Of a stretch of DNA of 64,000 nt, positions 10,701-20,730 are shown one piece after another (positions within the stretch are counted from its first letter, which is position 1; each line of letters opens with the position of its first letter). Location: assembly GCA_050084515.1 (NCBI GenBank), contig CM114271.1, positions 54,002,001-54,066,000 of the forward strand, written 5' to 3'. A model generated the notes under the pieces. That model was not told where the DNA came from. It ran no database searches and saw only the letters and a program-made list of their open reading frames with translations. The position numbers and the translations under genes are program-made. The stretch is from Blasia pusilla. Its lineage: Eukaryota; Marchantiophyta; Marchantiopsida; Blasiales.

Positions 10701-10995
10701 GTAGAATATATGGAGCGTGACAGCGTATAAAAGAATTAATGTGTGAAAGTTTCGTGTTCATTCACATCAGTACAAAACATACATGGTTGTTATCAAATAT
10801 ACACACAAGATATCATACTAACTCATTGTATATATAAACATCAAGAAATTTGAGTACTAAAATATCTCTAATTATCCCCTTAGTTGGTGGTTTGGTCCCT
10901 CTAACTCTAGATACTCATATATCCATACTTACCATGATATACATATATCTCTAAGACGCTAAGAGCAAAAAGTTTCGGATGATCATATGGCCTCA
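10700..10995 (-). repeat. LTR-like repeat of the PHD-Ty3 family, minus copy
   Basis: Its reverse complement matches 39260-39395 well ('agatattttggtactc', 'cttgatgttta', 'tatcttgtg.gtatatttgataac') and 18560-18670 more weakly. It lies directly 3' (on minus) of the PHD-finger block, where the 3' LTR belongs. Confidence 0.6.
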
Positions 10996-10999
10996 TCAT

Positions 11000-11460
11000 T
11001 AGTCACCTTCTTGTCATCCATATCACAATCATAAGTCTAGATCTATGGCTTACTAGTTTCTACTCTATGTACATCTAGGGCATATCCATCCTCCTTGAGG
11101 TACCATAGTGAGAGTTGGCGTCAAACATGTTATGTGCCATCCTTTCAAATATACATCACACATTAGCATATATAATGGTTGCATCAGGAGCACATCCATA
11201 GAACATACAACGTAAGCCTACAAGAACTATTTTTAAGCTCAAATAAACCTTACCATGAATGTTAGGAAGGTGACATGGTGTAGCGTGGTGCATATGGTCC
11301 TTCCAAACCATATCAGCGCGTCCCTCCAATAAGAAAATATGAGATGGCTATACATCACGTACTCTCAATATTGTGCGCCCCATAGTTACATCCAACATCG
11401 TAGGAGCTGTCTAGTGTAAGTAAACATAGTCTCCTCGATAAAACCTATGGACCGTGGGTT
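11000..11460 (-). pseudogene. Ty3 integrase C-terminus with PHD-finger tail
   Basis: On minus, 11460-11300 reads HRFYRGDYVYLH then TAPTMLDVTMGRTILRVREV, an integrase C-terminal fold. A decayed PHD finger follows (about 11200-11080), with a CM-F/L-x-G...ATI pattern, a cysteine block and TPTLTMVPQGG (in the family, 'LTPPL..VP.G.W.CP.C'). The same two modules occur in the same order on plus at 17800-18250. PHD fingers read histone H3 tails, so this tail could guide integration or regulate the element; that is inference. Stops and frameshifts make this copy dead. Confidence 0.7.
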
Positions 11461-11599
11461 GATAACAACCTCTCAAAAAAGTCGTATATCTGAAAGTATC
11501 TCAATGTTACGTAATTGCCAAGTTCTCAAACGTTGTAGGAATAACTATGCAAAATAACTTAGTCCTTGGATAACATATTCGTATCCATACTTCAAGGTC

Positions 11600-12400
11600 A
11601 TCAAGGTTCAACGCCTCATTAGAATCATAAAGAAGGCTTGCAAGTTAATAAGGTTCTCCGCCTCAAAGCCGCAAATACAGTGAGAAAATTTCCAAACATG
11701 CGTACCTGCTGAATTTATATCCTATTTCGAACCATAAAAACTGTAGGTCCTAATCTCATAGGTTATATCTCTACAAGCCATACTTGCGTAAAGATTTCTT
11801 CACCATCTGAACAACTCTCTCTTATAGTCTATTTGCCCCATATGATCTCGAGAAGTAGTGTGGTGGTCAATCAACGCTTGATCATACAAGGCATGAAACT
11901 CCCCACGAAACTCTGTACCCTAGTTTATCAACATATAAGATGGTGTGTTGTAACTTCTCAACACTCAATCTAAGAGGATATATGCTACTCCCTCACTCAC
12001 TTTGTCCAACAATGCAACCAACTTTGTTTGATTTGAGAAGTGCTCGACCATCACCAATACATAACAATTTCGAGCCTCCATTAGAGGTAAAGATATTAGA
12101 AAATCCAAACTCCATCTATAGCCTAAATCCTTGATCGGATTCAACTATGGAGTTATAGCCATTAATGATTTATGGATTCCATCACACACCATGCATCTGG
12201 CAATTGTAACGAACTACTGAACGTCTGTATGCATGGCTTGTCACCATTATTGTATTTGGCGCAAACTAGTTGTATGTCCTCTTTACTCCAAAGTGAACCC
12301 ACTCCTCGTGGGCATGTTGCACCGAACATGCTTTTTCCGAAGGATGAGGCACTATACCTTCTCACTAGCATTAGTTGACCCATACCATCTAAGCATCATC
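11600..12400 (-). pseudogene. Ty3 integrase catalytic core
   Basis: On minus the clearest stretch is YNTPSYMLINQGTEFRGEFH (about 11878-11945), continuing ALIDHHTTSRDHMGQIDYK. This is the second catalytic block of Ty3 integrases; the expected Asp in 'L.DQG.EF' is Asn here, and the Glu region is frameshifted. Upstream, FSNRTKLVALLDKVSEG fits the first catalytic region. It belongs to the same minus-strand pol as the flanking domains. Confidence 0.75.
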
Positions 12401-13750
12401 TCCTTATCACTCTCTCCATATATGCCAATGAGCTCTAGTCGCATTTCATTGACTCAAACATGGGTTATGGCTCAAACCATATACATGGTGGTTCAGTGTC
12501 TTAGGTCAATATACCATGTAAAAGTCATACTCTTGAAATAATAGAACCAACCTCACAAGCTTCCATGTAAGCTTATCTGCCTCCATCAACCATTTAAGTG
12601 GTTGATGATGACTATTGATGGTAAATTAAAGGGGTTTTCGGATAAATAACATGTGAGAAAACACATGACGCAACCAAGCACTAATCATGATACGATCTAT
12701 ACTTCACCTTTGTATCAGTATTCAAACGACTATCGTAAACCACCACAAACTCTCTACCCTCATCATCATGTTCAGTGAGCACTAGTCTAAGCCCCAACAT
12801 CCTCCAATTTGTATGCAATTGGAAAGGACGCCCCTCGATAGATCTCCTCAATATGGGTTTGGATGTTAATCTATCTTTGAAAAGTTGGAATGATATCTCT
12901 TGCTCATCCCCTATTCTCATTCATGATTCACCTTGGGCAACAAGGTTAGTGGCTTTGCTATCAAACTAAAACCCTTGAAGTACCCTCAATAGAAGTTTGC
13001 CAATCCCATAATTGCGCAAACTCGACTCAAATTTGTAGGGTGAAGAATGTGTAAGATAGCCTTTATCTTCCTCTTTTGAACACCAAGGCCATAAGGATAA
13101 ATGGTATGATCCAAGTACTTAATCTGGTTGTAGAAGAACTTGCACTTGCATGGATGTAAATTCAACTCATGTAATTGTTATCGTTGAAACATCTCCTCCA
13201 AGTGTTGCTCATGCTCATAACTCGTGGTGCTAAAGACTACAATGTCATCAATATAATACCTAACAAAATCCATACATGCCACGATCCTTTTCATGACACC
13301 TTGAGACTCTATTCGATCATTCTTTAACCCAAGACAATAACTAGTGATGTTACTGTCCTCACTGATATGGAAAAGCTCTTCATCCATCCTTGCTCATCGA
13401 CGTTGGGCTCCAACAACCACTATGCCTGGTTATCCCAAGCCAAGTCAAATCGGCCTCCTCATATACATAAGAAATAGGGAATTTGACAAATGTGGGAAAG
13501 GCAGCCCGTGGGATGCCAATCCTCGTCATCATCTTCAACGGATGTCGATCAGTGTGCCTCAATATTTGTGATCAACGTATTGGATCCAAAATGGAATCCA
13601 CCAAAAAATGGAAGGGACGCTCCACTTTCGCATTTTCCCTCCGCAACACCTCATGTGGCACTAAGTTGGTCCATCATAGACGCGGGTGATGTGCTTGATA
13701 AACTAGAATAGTTGCATCCAAAAATATTGCAAGGCTAATCCATGCACAAA
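12400..13750 (-). pseudogene. Ty3 reverse transcriptase and RNase H
   Basis: On minus the reverse transcriptase gives SYCLGLKNDRIESQGVMKR, then FVRYYIDDIVVFSTT (about 13225-13275) with catalytic YIDD intact at 13244-13255. The connection and RNase H follow: FQLFKDRLTSKPILRR (about 12840-12890), RPFQLHTNWRMLGLRLVLTE, DDEGREFVVVYDSR, then a C-terminal block TWKLVRLVLLFQEYDFYMVY (about 12485-12545) followed by a GLS-NPCLSQ-like stretch. The frame is interrupted between blocks, but the order is canonical. Confidence 0.85.
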
Positions 13751-13929
13751 CCTCATGTGTACTTGTCATCACTCGTGATCATGAATTATCCAAGATCGAT
13801 ACATTATGCAAATTAAAATATAAAGTAGAGAACGAGATTGATGTTTTTGCAAGTGTCGCAAGATCCTCTTGATCTCCTAAAATAACATGGACCATGTGTA
13901 ACTTAAACCACTACCTCATCAAACACTCG

Positions 13930-15060
13930 ATTGACCTTACATGACCAATCTATAATAGCAATGGCCAAATCAATGGTCCCCACTCGATCAAAGTCCTACA
14001 CGTTGAGCAAGGAAATGTCCCTCGATAAGGATCTCTTGAACCCCTACACAACCGACATTGATAACAAGTGGGGAAAACGGAGGCATAACAACACCACATG
14101 TCAAAGTAAGCGCATCTCATAACCTTATCAAGCTCCATGTACTAAAATTGATGCACACGCACTCCTTCATACAAAATAAATGCCAACTATGTGTTAGTCC
14201 CTCTAGAGAGATCCAACACTGACATACCCTACTTTGGGATGTGCCAAAAACTAGGTTTGGTATCCAAAGATATTGTACCACTCTTGGCTACCTCAAGTTC
14301 CTCGAACGCGTCATGGTTTGGTGCAAACGCCTCACTCCACGCTATTTGCACATGCTCATTAATCAAGCGTCGAAGCTCTTCACTCGAGTCCCACAAAGTT
14401 ATCACTCCTTCACGGAATGATGCTGGCACCATATCACTCTTCTCCATAGGAGTTTCGGTCATAAGTGTGTCCTCTACCTCGATATGTCCCTCAATAAAAT
14501 CCTCAAACCACGTGATGGCGCTCCTAGATTATGCCATAGTTGCCATCTCTCAAAGTCGTCTCTAAATGACTTTAGTCGTGAATCAAACGGGTAACGAGCT
14601 AAGTTCTCTATCACCTAACTACCATCTTGGTCTATAGGACATTGACTCCTCCCAATAATCTAAGGCAAACCTCATTGGGCGCAACACTCCTCCCCCAACC
14701 AATATGTCATAGGATCGACATCGATCACTATCATCTTGGCTCCCTCTATGGACTCATTTGATAGATGTCCTAGTCAAATCCTCACAAAGACCTCATATTG
14801 GGTCATAAACTGGATCGTACTTGCTCCAACCAAGGATGTATATATCTTGAATGGGCAACACTTCACATCCGCCCTTATCATATTAAGTTTGGTAAACGCT
14901 GCTTTCCCCATGATCAAGATTTGCGCTCCCGAATCCAATAAAACGTGTTGTAGTCTAAATACATCAACTCTTGGACTAAAAAATTGAAATATCTCTCCCC
15001 GATTGTACCCAAAAACAAGAGTTGGAATAGTAATAGTCCTTGATTTATTGGAATTATATT
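13930..15060 (-). pseudogene. Ty3 aspartic protease and protease-RT linker
   Basis: On minus the protease active site reads HVLLDSGAQILIMGKAAFTK (LLDSGAQ encoded at about 14915-14945, catalytic D-S-G intact), then RADVKCCPFKIYTSLVGAS and VIDVDPMTY. A linker frame of 77 codons (14229-14462) begins MTETPMEKSD and contains FAPNHDAFEELEVAKSGTIS. It keeps one open frame, but no domain was recognised. Confidence 0.7.
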
Positions 15061-16150
15061 CAACTTTTTTCCATAACCAATCAAACTCTCCTTATTTTCT
15101 CTATTACTATATCTCCAACATCTCTCATTCCCCATTTTCCACATGATCCTACAATTGCTTTCTCATAAGGATAAAATCCCACCTTACCCTACCTCAACGT
15201 ACGTATATGCATACATTAAAGATCCACATGGAAACCATTTTTTGCAATGGGACAAATTGTGGCTATCCATGCAAATTTCACTCTAACCTTTTTGATATTC
15301 AATATTGGAAACCCATCCTTATTGCATCAATATGTTGAGTTGCCTCCTTCCTGCACCACTGCATTTTCTAAAATCTCAATCTTCACAATAAACCACATGA
15401 GGGAGCCTCTTGCACGAGCTCTATCTCTTCCATTTGAAACAAAGACATTGAATACACAATCACTCACAATGCGATCAATTTATGAATTATATGGACGTTT
15501 CTTGATGATGTACCAATCAAAAACTACACCATACATCCAATCAATACGTTGATTTTATGAATTTTTCCAAAGTGGAAATCATATGAGAGACATGCCACTA
15601 TTCCATTACAACTAATACAAATCAAGCCAAATCCCTTTTCTAAGTCTATCTTTGGGATATATCCCTCTCAATTCAAGGCCCCAAAGGCTTTGAGAATGTG
15701 ACGTGTATATATAGTTCACCTCAACATGCTTAGCATATTTATAACAAATCAAGAACCTCCAATAAAGTCCCAAGAAAGGTCCTGACGTTTGATATATGCA
15801 CAAAGGTCAAAAAGCAAGGCCAAAAATTCACCCTTGAGCTCTCCACACCTAATTGTACATGTAGCCTCCCTATCAAGGTATACCACATACTCTAACTCAT
15901 AGCAATGGTGGACTATGTATAGGTCATTGTGGAAGTCCAACATGTCCATTCTTCGCCTTTCCATCTTTAACTACATATAAGCCTCCCTATTGAGGCACAT
16001 AATGTTCTATCATTCGATTACAAACACCGTGACATGATCCTACGTACGTGAGGATTAAGAAACACGTGTCAATGCATGATTTTTAGCATAGAGTGGGAAA
16101 AAGTCTTCGAGAGGCATACGTGTATCTGTAATAAATTATGTCTACAACGT
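15061..16150 (-). other. Probable gag and leader region of the minus-strand Ty3 element
   Basis: By position this should hold Gag and the 5' LTR of the element whose protease is at 14.9 kb. Short open frames exist (for example 15749-15964, 71 codons, beginning MERRRMDMLDFHND), but I see no capsid motif or complete zinc knuckle. No copy of the 10.7 kb LTR could be recognised here, so the 5' end is lost or diverged. Confidence 0.35.
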
Positions 16151-17690
16151 TAACTCATGGTATGAAAAGGGCCTATGTGGGTCAATTACAATATATGATC
16201 CTATACCATAAGTTGTGGAAGACAATGTAATAAAAATATATAATTTAAAATATTGGTATATAATTAAATTGGGTTCTAAATGGCATTAAAATATTGATGA
16301 TCCACATAACTTCACAAATCAAGTTATTTGCTGGTAATAACCAAGGCCATCGAGTCATACATATATGACTAGTATATCAACAAAGACAAAATTTATAACT
16401 CCTTGTATGTCCATGTTGTATCCAACCATCCTCCTTCTGTCCGCCCTCCCTCCCTTCCCTTTATCTTTCAACCAATCGGTACCCGGCCCTTTCTATGCAT
16501 GTTCTCTTTATGTAATTTCTCCCTCCTTCGTCCGTTATCAAAGCTTGAAGTGTGGAGGATTTAAACCTCAACTACCTTCACTCAAATGGATTTTGCGACC
16601 ACTACCTAATGCATCCACACATGTTAGATATTTGTACAATTAAATATATTAATATTTATGATATGCCTATATGATGGATTTTAAGAAGTCATATTGATGG
16701 TTGATTTCCTTGTAAAAAACAAGAAATTGCTTGTATTGACAATAAATAGTATGTGATCTTATTTTTAGAATAATATAAACTAAGAAACCAAGAAAGATTC
16801 CAAATTATATGGAAAATGAATTGTTTAAATGAACTAATTTCTGCAATAATATCATAACTATAGTTGGTGGATCATCCAAAACTTAAAATATATATAGTCC
16901 TTGAAAGAAAAAATTCAACCAATCTTATATAAAAAAGGCATATTGTACGAAACTAGTAATGTAAGTTTCACTGAACTGACATTGTTGAACATTTTTTCCT
17001 TCTAAGCTCCAATTTGCGAGAATAATTTCCCAAAATAGATAAGGGCTAATATGAAAATATTTGAAAAAGTGATTTTTTAAACAGGAAATTTCACATCCAA
17101 AATTAGAAAATGAAGGGAAAAATTATTAAGGAGATATTAAAATAATATATTTATATTTTAAAAATAATTTGGATAAAATTTTGAAGATCCATTGTATTAA
17201 AATCACAGGTAAAATATTTTCCATGTTTGTAAAAAGCATAAAATTCATGTAATTATATAAAAAATATTAGCTCTAAGCGATGTCAATGAATATGCATTTT
17301 TCATTTGATTAGTAACGTGAGCTTAATTATAATACTCATATACTACAATACTCTATTTTTTTGTTCTTTGTTTCTATTTTGATGTTGGTTTTAAAAATAA
17401 ATCTAGAATGAATTATGAACCCATTGTAAGAAAATAATTTTTTTATGGAGTATTAAGTATATTTATGATATTTTAAATATCTTTTGCTTGTATGAATTCA
17501 AATATTTTAGAAGTGATGAGGATATTACTATATTAAAACGGAATTAGACCAATGAAGTCATAATTTGAGTTCAACTATAACGTAATGTTATAGTTGACGT
17601 GTGTTGGAGATAGGATATGGGTATAGTAGACGATATCCTTCGCGTCCTTCTTACTCATTTTATGCTCTATTTACAAGAGTTTGGCTTATA
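16150..17690. other. AT-rich intergenic stretch
   Basis: No gene seen. A pyrimidine-rich patch at 16425-16530 and long AT-rich runs follow. Open frames (for example 16365-16643) show no recognisable domain. Confidence 0.5.
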
Positions 17691-17699
17691 TATGACCAA

Positions 17700-18290
17700 T
17701 CATTCTGATGTTGGGGAAGTGTTGAACCTCCATGACCATGAGGTATGGATTCAAGCATGTTCTTAAGGGGTTGAGAAATTCCAAAGAATGAGCCCTACAA
17801 AATTTGAGAACTTGGTTATTGCACAAGATCACGACACGTCTAGGTATGTGACCACGCGAGGAAGAAGTTATAAATTAAAAATCTAAAGGTTTTATCGAAC
17901 ATATCATGTTCACTTATAGTAAATGACTCTTACAACATTATACCTTATAATGTAAGGCATTATCAGGAGAGTGCGTGAGGTGTTGCCATTCGATATTCTC
18001 TTTTTAGAAGGATGTGGTGGTATGATTTGGAAGGATTATTAGATGATATGGCATCTTCCAAAAATTAATATGACACTTGACTCAAGTTTGGAAACAATAC
18101 CTATAGACTTACGCTATATGTTATGTGTTGTATGAATATGCCAGAGATACAACCACTATGTTAGGTTGTGATGGATGTTAGAGACGGTCATACATGACAT
18201 GTATGATGTTACCTCTTGATAGGGTTTAGGGACTATGCATGGGTCATAGCTAGATGTATATAGGATGGGTAGTCATAGATATAGATCTGC
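17700..18290 (+). pseudogene. Ty3 integrase C-terminus with PHD finger, plus-strand copy
   Basis: Plus frames read NLVIAQDHDTSRYVTTRG, then RRVREVLPFDILFLEG and a WKDY stretch (about 17960-18035). These match the integrase C-terminal module seen on minus at 11300-11460. After LRYMLC, a PHD block reads TTMLGCDGC, stop, RRSYMTCMMLPLDRV (about 18150-18230); the family pattern is ML-x-CDGC...WHM-x-CL-x-PPL-x-x-VP. Only this 3' tail of the element is present; reverse transcriptase and the catalytic core are absent. Confidence 0.7.
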
Positions 18291-18329
18291 ATGAGTGACA
18301 TGGATGATAAGAAGAAGATTAATGATGGG

Positions 18330-18710
18330 TCCACATGAACACTCAAATTTTTAGGGTTGAGGAGGTGACCTATATGCATATGTCATAAAGGAAAGAGTTT
18401 GGGGAAAAGGAGGAGTTATACCCAAAGGGAGGTAATTTACGATATCATTTTATCTTTGTTGAACATTCTTTCATGAGGCGATATGATCCTTTTTGCCCGG
18501 TGAGTAATGAAAGATTTTCATTAGGAGAATGTATCCAATTTGATATAAGAGAAAGAGAGATAACTATATTTTTGGAGAATTTGGAATATTTTGATACATG
18601 ATCGCATATGTGTATTGATGCCATATATATATATATATGGTGTCTTGTGTTTATGAGTGTATTAATGATAACAATGTTGTATGTTGTTTAATGTTGTGTA
18701 CGCACACACC
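18330..18710 (+). repeat. LTR-like repeat of the PHD-Ty3 family, plus copy
   Basis: Follows the PHD tail, as a 3' LTR should. It shares spaced blocks with 38990-39400, such as 'ctttgttgaac.....catga.gcg', 'atgatcct', 'tattttg.tac' and 'atggt.tcttgtg'. It contains a self-complementary (AT)n at 18621-18640. Termini not determined. Confidence 0.6.
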
Positions 18711-19660
18711 AAAGCCATATATCCATTGAAGAACATATACGATGAAGTAAATGGAATATATCTTAGAGCGCATTCCCATCGTGTTTTTGTAGGGTTGTAC
18801 AAAATCTACCCTTGAAATGAATTATTTTCATATTTCTAAAATATTAATACCTCTGACAATTAGACGTTATGAGTAACATGATTATTAGTTTGATGCATAG
18901 CACCAAAGGTACACCAGTGCTTTTCTGACAATCACCCAAATTTGGTTGTGATAGGGAAGTTGGTGTTCTTCAATTACAGATCCAATGTGGAATGCCCCAA
19001 CCCTTAACCCGGAAGCCCAAATCGGGCTATGAAAGGCAATTGGATGTTCATCATTCATAGATTTGGGATCGAATCCACATACCTAAAAGTCATTGAAACA
19101 TAGCCTAAAACATCACAAGCTCTCGAAATGCATGAGAATTTCCCCTCGCAATCCACACGAACTCGTGGCATTCCTCCTTACAACCTTAACCATAGTGCCA
19201 TGTTTTTCACCAAAACACTCCTCTTGATCCATTTAGGACATGGAAACCTATCCATATTAAAACCTACATGTAGTGGCGTGGAGATCCAAAATATACTCAC
19301 TCCATCATCTCCCAACAACCCAAACACCTTACCCTCTTAGCAATCCGCCACACTAGCTTCTTGAGCACACATGAAACTACTTACCGTCACTTGGAGGGGT
19401 TGTGGGAATTCTCCGTCGCAATGGGGGACGATTGCGACGGAGAATTCTCATGCTCAAGGCCTCGTAGGAGTGGAGGAGCTGGGGCGAGTGAGAGAGATAG
19501 CTTATGGGCTCGGCGGGCTGGTGAGAGGTGAGGGGGGGTGTAGTAGGGCCACTCATTTCCTTCCAACGGGGAGCAAATACGGAGGACAGAGGAAATTGCC
19601 CTATAGTCCATACGAATGGACTTTATTGAATAATAGTAATAACTTTTTATAAACAAGAAT
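18710..19660. other. Intergenic DNA with inverted repeats upstream of the SNU13 island
   Basis: No gene. A 25-base sequence at 19130-19154 ('gcatgagaatt..ccc.tcgcaatc') recurs inverted at 19431-19453, about 300 bases away, and a third time as the left arm of the hairpin at 19406. The ends look like transposon termini, but no matching target duplication was found. Confidence 0.4.
19406..19447. repeat. Perfect 17-bp hairpin
   Basis: Left arm 19406-19422 (gaattctccgtcgcaat), 8-base loop 19423-19430, right arm 19431-19447 fully complementary. Could be a transposon terminus folded back on itself; no terminator role is expected in a plant. Confidence 0.9.
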
Positions 19661-20730
19661 AAAAAGAAGTCAGATCGTCCCTACAAATCGCCGTTTACAG
19701 AAACGGGTACCCGTTTCTCCGAACGGGCGTTCGATCCCGCGGGCCTCCCAACTCCGGAAGGGAGTATCCATTTGGGCGGGGGGCGTTTCCCCACACGCAA
19801 GGCACATGGATACCGCAATCAGCGCCACCCGCGGAAGCCAATGAGGCTGGGAATCGGGCAGTGTGTGCTGCCTAGTCACACCGAAGGGAGCATTTCTACG
19901 GGGAAGGGCAATAGAATGATAGCACGTGGCGGTGAGCGCCAACGTCTGCACGCCTCCGTGGCGGCTGCGAGAGACGGAGGTCGGAGCGGGGGAAGTACTA
20001 TGTGGGGCCGGGTACAGGCCAGCTGGTTGACCGGGACTGAGTACGACAGGGCTACCGGGTAGCTCCGGTACCAAGTAGAGCGGTAATGCGAGGAGGAGTG
20101 GTTTGACTAAGAAGTTTTGCAGCGCGGGTAGCTGTCGCCCGTCGTACGAGCTTCGCCCCCGCCGGGAACGCGTAGACGCGTGGACGCAGTCAGGCAGGCA
20201 CCCACAGAACCTTAGGTTTATTCTCGGACGCCGAAGTGGTTTGCCGTCTTACCCGTATCGTCTACACGTGTACGTGCCGGCCATGGCCCTCTCCCCGCCG
20301 CTCCGTGCAGCGAACGCGAAATCTCGCCGGGGGCCGATCTTCGGGCCTCTCTCCCCGAGCTGCCCAGCCGGATTCAGACACCCCAGCGAATATTCCACTA
20401 TATCCATAAAGAGCTTGCCCTAAGAGTTAGAGAGCCGGAGGGAGGCGGTCAGGCTGCTGCAACAATTAGGGAACTCGGGGTTGTGTTTGGGGGGAGGGGT
20501 GAAGGGGGGGGGTGCTAGCAGGTTTGAGTTGGAAGGTTGGGAGGGAGGAAAGGAGATTGAGAGAGAGAGAGAGAGAGAGAGAGGGGAAGAGAAGCAGAGC
20601 AGGATATCACTCGGAGATCGCGCAGTACCATCTTCTTTGTTTCGTTTCGTTTCGCAGTCTGGTGATTGGAGGAAATCTCGGGGTTCACGGCTTCTTGCAG
20701 CAATCACTCTGGGAAGAAGGCACAGCGGCC
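19660..20730 (+). promoter_or_regulatory. GC-rich promoter and 5' untranslated region of SNU13
   Basis: CpG-rich, unlike the flanks. A TATA-like stretch (ccactatatccataaag) lies at about 20395-20412, followed by a purine-rich leader and a (GA)12 tract at 20559-20583. Start codons upstream of 20731 are not in a long conserved frame. The transcription start is not visible from sequence alone; about 20430-20460 is a guess based on the TATA-like box. Confidence 0.45.
20559..20583. repeat. (GA)12 tract in the SNU13 leader
   Basis: An uninterrupted GA dinucleotide run on plus. Such tracts are common in plant core promoters and leaders and can bind GAGA-type factors; the role here is inference. Confidence 0.85.

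Noticed and set aside
18621-18640. (AT)n palindrome as a possible hairpin signal
   Set aside because: Simple AT repeat; self-complementarity is expected and carries no information.
19700-19770. tRNA-like 'gttcgatcccgc' T-loop
   Set aside because: No acceptor stem, D arm or anticodon arm can be folded around it.
19670-20074. 134-codon minus frame in the SNU13 promoter
   Set aside because: GC-rich leaders give long chance frames on both strands; no domain, and it overlaps an equally open plus frame.
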